A DNA stretch of 9,206 nt from Candidatus Nitrosopumilus sp. Lineage in GTDB: Archaea; Thermoproteota; Nitrososphaeria; Nitrososphaerales; Nitrosopumilaceae. The notes beneath the pieces were generated by a model. That model ran no database searches. It saw nothing but the letters and a program-made list of their open reading frames with translations, and was not told the origin of the DNA. The first letter of the stretch is position 1. Each line of letters begins with the position of its first letter. The position numbers and the translations under genes were made by a program. This document shows, one piece after another, positions 5,956 through 9,206 of this stretch. The DNA is taken from the NCBI GenBank assembly GCA_030637455.1, contig DAOWGL010000206.1, positions 1 through 9,206 of the forward strand, read 5' to 3'.

Positions 5956-6963
5956 TTATTTTGACAAATGAATTATGTCCCCTGCAATCACTTTGTGAAT
6001 TTTATTGTTATCTGAGACGATAAGAGCACCATCATCGTCAATTTTTATCGCTTTTCCTTTAATTTTAGAATCTACTGTGTTCAATTCTACATTTTTCCCT
6101 ATTGTTGATGATCTTGATGTCCATTCTGAAATTATTTTTTTTGTTTGTCTTTCATTTAGAGCCTTGTAAATTTTTTCTAATTCTAACAAGAATGTCTGTA
6201 CTAATTGAATTGGTTTAATGTTTTGTTTCTGATCACTGAGGGATGACACACCGTAAAAATTTGGGGTTCCCTTTAGTGATTTTTCAATCTGTTTTACATT
6301 TACATCAAAATTTATCCCAACACCTAAAACTAAATTTTCAATTCTATTTGATTCTAGTGATACGTCCACCAACATCCCTGCCACTTTTTTACCATTTATT
6401 GTCAAGTCATTTGGCCATTTTAACTCTGGTTTAATTGAAAATATTTTTTCAATTGCTAATGACAATGCAAGTGATGATGCGATTGGAAATAATGTTGTAA
6501 TTGAAATATCAAATTTTGGATGTAATATTATTGAAATCCATATCCCTCCTTTTGGTGACATCCATTTTCTCCCGTCTCTTCCTTTTCCTCCGGTCTGTTC
6601 TGCTGCAACTATTACTGTTCCGTCATTTGCAACATCCTGAGCCATCTTTAATGCCTGATTCTGAGTTGAATCAATTGAATCAAAATAATACGCCTGTTTT
6701 CCTATGAACTTTGTTTTTAAATTTGAAGTAATTTCCCAAGGAAGTAACAATTCTGAATTTGAAATTAATTTGTACCCTAACTTTTGTTTTGATTCTACAT
6801 TATATCCTAATTCTTGAATTTTTTTAATGTGTTTCCAAACTGCCACTCTACTAATTCTTAATACATCACTCAAATCTTGACCTGATAGATATTCTGTATT
6901 ATGAGTTTGCAAAAATGTTAGTACTTTGACTAATCCTGGATTATCAAATGAATTGTAAATCAA
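5956..6963 (-). CDS. birA: Bifunctional biotin--[carboxylase carrier protein] ligase / biotin repressor BirA
   Basis: BirA makes biotinyl-5'-AMP from biotin and ATP and attaches biotin to a lysine of the carrier protein. In these archaea the expected target is the acetyl/propionyl-CoA carboxylase of the 3-hydroxypropionate/4-hydroxybutyrate cycle. The 335-residue protein has an N-terminal winged helix (about 8-68; LSDVLRISRVAVWKHIKKI is the helix-turn-helix). The catalytic domain has GGKGRDGRKW (125-134), KWPNDL (182-187), and KVAGMLVD (193-200) with the likely active-site Lys193. A C-terminal SH3-like domain spans about 286-332. Presence of the DNA-binding domain implies biotin-responsive repression. 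The start is TTG at 6963, because an in-frame TAG (6964-6966) directly precedes it and no ATG is nearby. A TATA box at 6987-6994 fits leaderless transcription. Confidence 0.94.
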   Translation of the reverse strand: MIYNSFDNPGLVKVLTFLQTHNTEYLSGQDLSDVLRISRVAVWKHIKKIQELGYNVESKQKLGYKLISNSELLLPWEITSNLKTKFIGKQAYYFDSIDSTQNQALKMAQDVANDGTVIVAAEQTGGKGRDGRKWMSPKGGIWISIILHPKFDISITTLFPIASSLALSLAIEKIFSIKPELKWPNDLTINGKKVAGMLVDVSLESNRIENLVLGVGINFDVNVKQIEKSLKGTPNFYGVSSLSDQKQNIKPIQLVQTFLLELEKIYKALNERQTKKIISEWTSRSSTIGKNVELNTVDSKIKGKAIKIDDDGALIVSDNNKIHKVIAGDIIHLSK

Positions 6964-6973
6964 CTATGACTAG

Positions 6974-6994
6974 TTTTAATCTCGAGTATAAAAC
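6974..6994 (-). promoter_or_regulatory. birA TATA box overlapped by an imperfect palindrome (candidate BirA operator)
   Basis: GTTTTATA on the minus strand (6987-6994) is 24-31 bases before the TTG start of birA, a good box A position. The box is part of an imperfect inverted repeat, 6974-6993, centred on CTCGAG (6981-6986) with arms TTTTAAT and TATAAAA. Because BirA has a helix-turn-helix, self-repression by binding here is a reasonable inference, but it has not been shown. Confidence 0.5.
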
Positions 6995-6999
6995 ACACA

Positions 7000-7527
7000 C
7001 TAGAATCCGATGTCAAAATCAAAGCCACCGTCATCCATACCTCCATCATCCATGCCACCGTCTCCTGTATCTGGTATGTTTTCTGGAGCAACATAATCTG
7101 TCATTGTCATCCCCATCATACTGAACATCATTGAAAACATCATCATATCCATAATTCCAAAGAACATCATTGAGGGGATAATTGACTTGTTATTTTCCAT
7201 TTCTTGTTTTAATTTATCCTTGTCTCCTGTTTTGTATAACAATGACATTTGATCCCATTTTGTTTGTAATTCGTGAACTCTTTCATCTACTTCATTATCT
7301 CCTTTATCAGTAACTGTGATTTCCACCTTCATTCCAAACCATCCTTTTTTTTCTACAGCTTGGATAAATCCTCGTTTTTCTAATTGCTCTAAAATTAAAT
7401 TTAATTCCTCGGGCTCAATTTTTGTCATTTTTTGAATTTTATCGAATTTCTTTACTCCATGTTTTATTGCTCCTAGTACAATGAGATCTTTTGGTTCTGC
7501 CTCCATACTGTTTCTACTATGTGACAT
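7000..7527 (-). CDS. Winged-helix protein with Met-rich hydrophobic segment and Asp/Gly tail
   Basis: I do not recognise the family or function of this 175-residue protein. Residues about 10-77 look like a winged helix: IVLGAIKHGVKKFDKIQKMT, then the recognition-helix region EPEELNLILEQLEKRGFI, then a wing KKGWFGMKVEITVTDKG. A charged helix follows (78-112). Residues 118-142 are hydrophobic and extraordinarily methionine-rich (12 Met from 120 to 142), long enough to cross or dip into the membrane, or to form a methionine-bristle surface. The tail (152-175) is acidic and repetitive (GGMDDGGMDDGGFDFD). It may be a membrane-associated or metal-sensing regulator, or an SRP-M-domain-like binding surface; neither is proved. 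A TATA-like box at 7551-7558 precedes the ATG at 7527. birA follows 36 bases downstream on the same strand but has its own box. Confidence 0.8.
   Translation of the reverse strand: MSHSRNSMEAEPKDLIVLGAIKHGVKKFDKIQKMTKIEPEELNLILEQLEKRGFIQAVEKKGWFGMKVEITVTDKGDNEVDERVHELQTKWDQMSLLYKTGDKDKLKQEMENNKSIIPSMMFFGIMDMMMFSMMFSMMGMTMTDYVAPENIPDTGDGGMDDGGMDDGGFDFDIGF
7024..7062. repeat. In-frame 15-base tandem repeat encoding the GMDDG tail
   Basis: Units 7024-7038 and 7039-7053 match at 12 of 15 bases, and 7054-7062 starts a third unit. They encode the repeating GMDDG of the 7000-7527 protein, so the tail probably grew by slippage and its length may vary between strains. A separate 12-base direct repeat in the same gene (7123-7134 and 7162-7173) encodes part of the Met-rich segment. 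Confidence 0.6.
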
Positions 7528-7550
7528 CTAAAAAATTCTTTGTTATTTTT

Positions 7551-7570
7551 TTAAAATTCAAAAATTATAT
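7551..7570. promoter_or_regulatory. Back-to-back TATA boxes of a divergent promoter
   Basis: The 65-base gap 7528-7592 separates divergent starts. AATTTTAA on the minus strand (7551-7558) is 24-31 bases before the ATG at 7527. TTATAT on the plus strand (7565-7570) is 23-28 bases before the GTG at 7593. Both spacings suit leaderless archaeal genes. The boxes are only six bases apart, so the two initiation complexes probably compete. Confidence 0.5.
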
Positions 7571-7592
7571 TCTTCTTGAAACAATCTTAATC

Positions 7593-8006
7593 GTGGAACA
7601 AGATTCTTCTTCCGATCAACAGATTCGTGAGATTCTTTCATTAACCAAAATATCTGTTATAGGTATGTCTAAAAATTCATCTAAAGCTGCACATTATGTC
7701 CCAAAATATCTTGCTGATAATGGGTATGATATTACTCCTGTAAATCCAACAACAGATGAAATCTTGGGGAAAAAGTGCTACAGTTCAATTTCTGAGGTTA
7801 ATGGAGAAATTGACATCATTGATATTTTTAGACCTTCTGACCAAGTCTTGCCTATTATTCAAGAAGCTATCAAGAAAAAACCTAAAGTAATTTGGCTTCA
7901 AGAAGGAATTCATAATTCTGAAGCTGAAGCATTGGCAACACAAGCTGGAATCAAAGTTATTTTTAATCGTTGCATGTTGGCAGAACATCGGAGATTATCA
8001 CAATGA
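7593..8006 (+). CDS. CoA-binding (YccU-like) protein
   Basis: This 137-residue protein is a stand-alone CoA-binding Rossmann domain, as in the YccU family and the N-terminal part of ADP-forming acyl-CoA synthetases. The signature runs ISVIGMSKNSSKAAHYVPKY (20-39), then GYDITPVNP (44-52), IDIFRPSD (76-83), VIWLQEGI (99-106) and the terminal RCMLAEHRRL (126-135). The length is normal for the family. CoA binding follows from the family; the physiological role is not known. The start is GTG at 7593. A longer frame opens at an ATG at 7491, but that would overlap the divergent gene by 37 bases, add a non-family extension, and place the TATA box at 7565-7570 inside the gene. The stop TGA overlaps the next ATG (8003-8006), so the two are coupled. 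Confidence 0.85.
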   Translation: MEQDSSSDQQIREILSLTKISVIGMSKNSSKAAHYVPKYLADNGYDITPVNPTTDEILGKKCYSSISEVNGEIDIIDIFRPSDQVLPIIQEAIKKKPKVIWLQEGIHNSEAEALATQAGIKVIFNRCMLAEHRRLSQ

Positions 8007-8368
8007 CTGATTTTGAAAATTTTTATCATGATTTATTGGAATTTGTTAAAAAATATGAAAATCAAAACATCCCGTTAAAAATTGAAAAAGATCTTGATAA
8101 TGATATTGTAAAAATATTTGGAGAAAAGATTACTTCTTTAGCTAGAGCCCAAAATGGTCTTAATGATGTGACTGAACTAGCATACACTACTGCTGAACAT
8201 CATCCTTACTGGAATTTGATATACAATTGCTCTGAAATCACAAATAGTGTTTTAGAAAAGTGGAAAGAATCTCTTTCTGAAGAAGATTTTTCAGATATTG
8301 AATGGGCAATAAAAGAACTTAATGAAACATTAAAAAAAATAAAAAATAAAAAATTACGCCATTCCTAG
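8003..8368 (+). CDS. Small helical protein of unknown function, coupled to the CoA-binding protein
   Basis: I do not recognise this 121-residue protein. It is acidic in the middle, with a basic end (LKKIKNKKLRHS). It is predicted to be all helix (about 2-18, 24-54, 55-64, 70-90 and 92-115), with a central AYTTAEHHPYWNLIYNCSE stretch whose paired histidines (about 67-68) might bind metal. There is no signal peptide or membrane span. The chosen start is ATG 8003, which overlaps the upstream stop as ATGA and follows GGAGA at 7990-7994 (8-base spacing). The earlier in-frame ATG at 7970 would overlap the CoA-binding gene by 37 bases and lacks such a site. The tight coupling suggests the two proteins act together, but no known pair like this comes to mind. 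Confidence 0.75.
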   Translation: MTDFENFYHDLLEFVKKYENQNIPLKIEKDLDNDIVKIFGEKITSLARAQNGLNDVTELAYTTAEHHPYWNLIYNCSEITNSVLEKWKESLSEEDFSDIEWAIKELNETLKKIKNKKLRHS

Positions 8369-8374
8369 ACAGAG

Positions 8375-8382
8375 ATAAATAT
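8375..8382 (+). promoter_or_regulatory. TATA box of the YchF-like GTPase gene
   Basis: ATAAATAT lies 21-28 bases before the ATG at 8403 in the 34-base gap after the previous stop codon. There is no Shine-Dalgarno site, so a leaderless transcript is likely. Confidence 0.5.
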
Positions 8383-8402
8383 TCTGAATTGTTCATTATT
8401 AC

Positions 8403-8828
8403 ATGCCAATTAAGATAGGATTAATTGGTAAAACTAACACTGGAAAGACCACCTTTTTCAATTCAGCTACACTATCTTCTGAAGAAATTTCATCATATCC
8501 GTTCACCACGAAATCTCCTGTTTCTGGGGTAGCACATGCAATCACTCTATGTGTACATCCTGAATTTGAAATTCAAGATAATCCAAATAATTCTAAATGT
8601 CTTGAAGGTTGGAGATACATCCCAATTGAGTTAATTGACTTACCTGGTCTCATAAAAGACGCCTGGAAGGGCAAAGGTCTTGGGAATCAGTTTTTATCAA
8701 TAGCGGCACAATCTGACGCACTACTTCATGTAGTTGACGCATCTGGGGGAATTGATTCAACTGGAAAAATTACTGAAGTTGGAACTGGTGATCCTATTTC
8801 TGATTTCGCAGATATAGAAGAAGAGTGA
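8403..8828 (+). CDS. Obg/YchF-like GTPase, N-terminal part ending at an in-frame TGA
   Basis: This is the first 141 residues of an archaeal GTPase of the Obg/YchF (OLA1-like) family, whose members bind ATP or GTP and associate with ribosomes. It shows G1 GKTNTGKT (9-16), the switch I region YPFTT (32-36), G3 DLPG (79-82) and the family motif GKGLGNQFLS (90-99), then HVVDASGG. It ends at TGA 8826-8828, just after DFADIEEE. Reading on in the same frame gives IMWYHKILEGN, which continues the family pattern (three acidic residues, three further positions, then Trp) with the TGA filling exactly one codon. G4 and G5 lie beyond it. The piece alone could not form a complete G domain. It may be a nonsense mutation, a sequencing error, a true split gene or readthrough; TTA or a similar sense codon changed to TGA is the simplest reading. 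Confidence 0.85.
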   Translation: MPIKIGLIGKTNTGKTTFFNSATLSSEEISSYPFTTKSPVSGVAHAITLCVHPEFEIQDNPNNSKCLEGWRYIPIELIDLPGLIKDAWKGKGLGNQFLSIAAQSDALLHVVDASGGIDSTGKITEVGTGDPISDFADIEEE

Positions 8829-8831
8829 ATC

Positions 8832-9206
8832 ATGTGGTATCATAAAATTTTGGAAGGAAATCGAGACAAAGTATCAAAACTTATCAAAAGAGGCTCTAAA
8901 ATTTTAGATGCAATCACGGATCTTTATCGTGGTATTGGTGTAGACAAAACTCATGTCAAAGAAATACTTTTGGCAACTGGACTTGAACAAAAAGATTTCG
9001 ATGATTTTGATATGACTGATAGCAAAAAATTTGTATCACATCTAAGAAAAATTTCAAAACCAACTCTAATTGTGGCAAACAAAATTGATGTTGAAGGAGC
9101 AGACAAAAATTTTGCTAGATTACGAGAACGTTACAATGACTCTATAGTTATTCCTGTTAGTGGTGATAGTGAATTTAGCCTCAGACGTGCAGAACAAAAA
9201 GGACTG
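8832..9206 (+). CDS. Obg/YchF-like GTPase, continuation after the TGA (cut by window end)
   Basis: The same reading frame stays open for 125 codons from the ATG at 8832, three bases after the TGA, to the window edge. It encodes the helical insert that sits between G3 and G4 in this family (about 1-75), then TLIVANKID with G4 Asn83-Lys84-Ile85-Asp86. VIPVSGDSEFSLRRAEQKGL (106-125) follows and matches the G5 region and following helix. A C-terminal TGS-type domain is expected outside the window. No frameshift is present. If translated separately, it could start at ATG 8832 by termination-reinitiation, with only weak purine-rich sequence upstream. Conservation of the coding pattern argues that it is either still made or only recently broken. 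Confidence 0.75.
   Translation, partial: MWYHKILEGNRDKVSKLIKRGSKILDAITDLYRGIGVDKTHVKEILLATGLEQKDFDDFDMTDSKKFVSHLRKISKPTLIVANKIDVEGADKNFARLRERYNDSIVIPVSGDSEFSLRRAEQKGL

Noticed and set aside
7491..7592. Extension of the CoA-binding gene back to an ATG at 7491
   Set aside because: It would overlap the divergent winged-helix gene, add a non-family N-terminus, and put a well-placed TATA box inside the gene. GTG 7593 fits family length.
7970..8002. Earlier ATG (7970) for the 121-residue protein
   Set aside because: It overlaps the CoA-binding gene by 37 bases and lacks a ribosome binding site. The ATG at 8003 has GGAGA and the coupling overlap.
8826..8828. TGA as selenocysteine
   Set aside because: The position is not catalytic, I see no stem-loop element in what is visible, and this lineage is not known to use selenocysteine.
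1..9206. Mobile element, CRISPR, tRNA or phage content
   Set aside because: No terminal repeats, transposase, spacer-repeat pattern or tRNA-like fold was found. All space is taken by ordinary genes and short spacers.

Overview
The window is AT-rich and looks chromosomal. It most likely comes from an ammonia-oxidising archaeon of the Thaumarchaeota/Nitrososphaerota (Nitrosopumilus-like). The evidence is an archaeal TFIIB gene, AT-rich box A elements about 24-31 bases upstream of start codons (leaderless style), class III polyhydroxyalkanoate (PHA) synthase genes, a BirA-type biotin ligase, and a secreted protein with paired Trp-rich repeats of a kind I associate with this lineage. No tRNA, rRNA, CRISPR array, insertion sequence or phage gene was seen. 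No gene-free stretch exceeds about 140 bases.

Layout. (1) 1-2115 is a PHA storage locus: a small phasin-like gene on the plus strand (21-449) converges on a phaE-phaC operon on the minus strand (2115 to 482, genes overlapping by ATGA). (2) 2116-3009 holds a 53-base divergent promoter region with one central AT box, then a small protein of unknown function and a short phosphoribosyltransferase, both plus. (3) 3017-3931 is transcription factor B (minus). (4) 3932-5617 is dominated by a secreted protein with TPRs, Trp-rich repeats and a C-terminal matrixin-like zinc protease (minus). (5) 5618-6963 is a small coiled-coil, Lys-tailed protein (plus) converging, 2 bases apart, on bifunctional birA (minus). 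(6) 7000-8368 holds a winged-helix protein with a Met-rich hydrophobic segment (minus), and, diverging from it, a CoA-binding protein coupled to a small helical protein (plus). (7) 8403-9206 is an Obg/YchF-like GTPase interrupted by one in-frame TGA and cut by the window edge.

How genes may work together. PhaC and PhaE should form the class III synthase that polymerises 3-hydroxyacyl-CoA, and the phasin-like protein would coat the granules. In these archaea the 3-hydroxypropionate/4-hydroxybutyrate carbon-fixation cycle passes through 3-hydroxybutyryl-CoA and needs a biotin-dependent acyl-CoA carboxylase. PHA storage and birA are therefore metabolically related, although they are not one operon here. 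The remaining genes are mostly single-gene units with their own promoters.

The most unusual items are the in-frame TGA that divides the GTPase between its G3 and G4 motifs, the TPR/Trp-repeat/matrixin architecture, the Met-rich winged-helix protein, a palindrome overlapping the birA TATA box, and the shared TATA element between phaE and its divergent neighbour.
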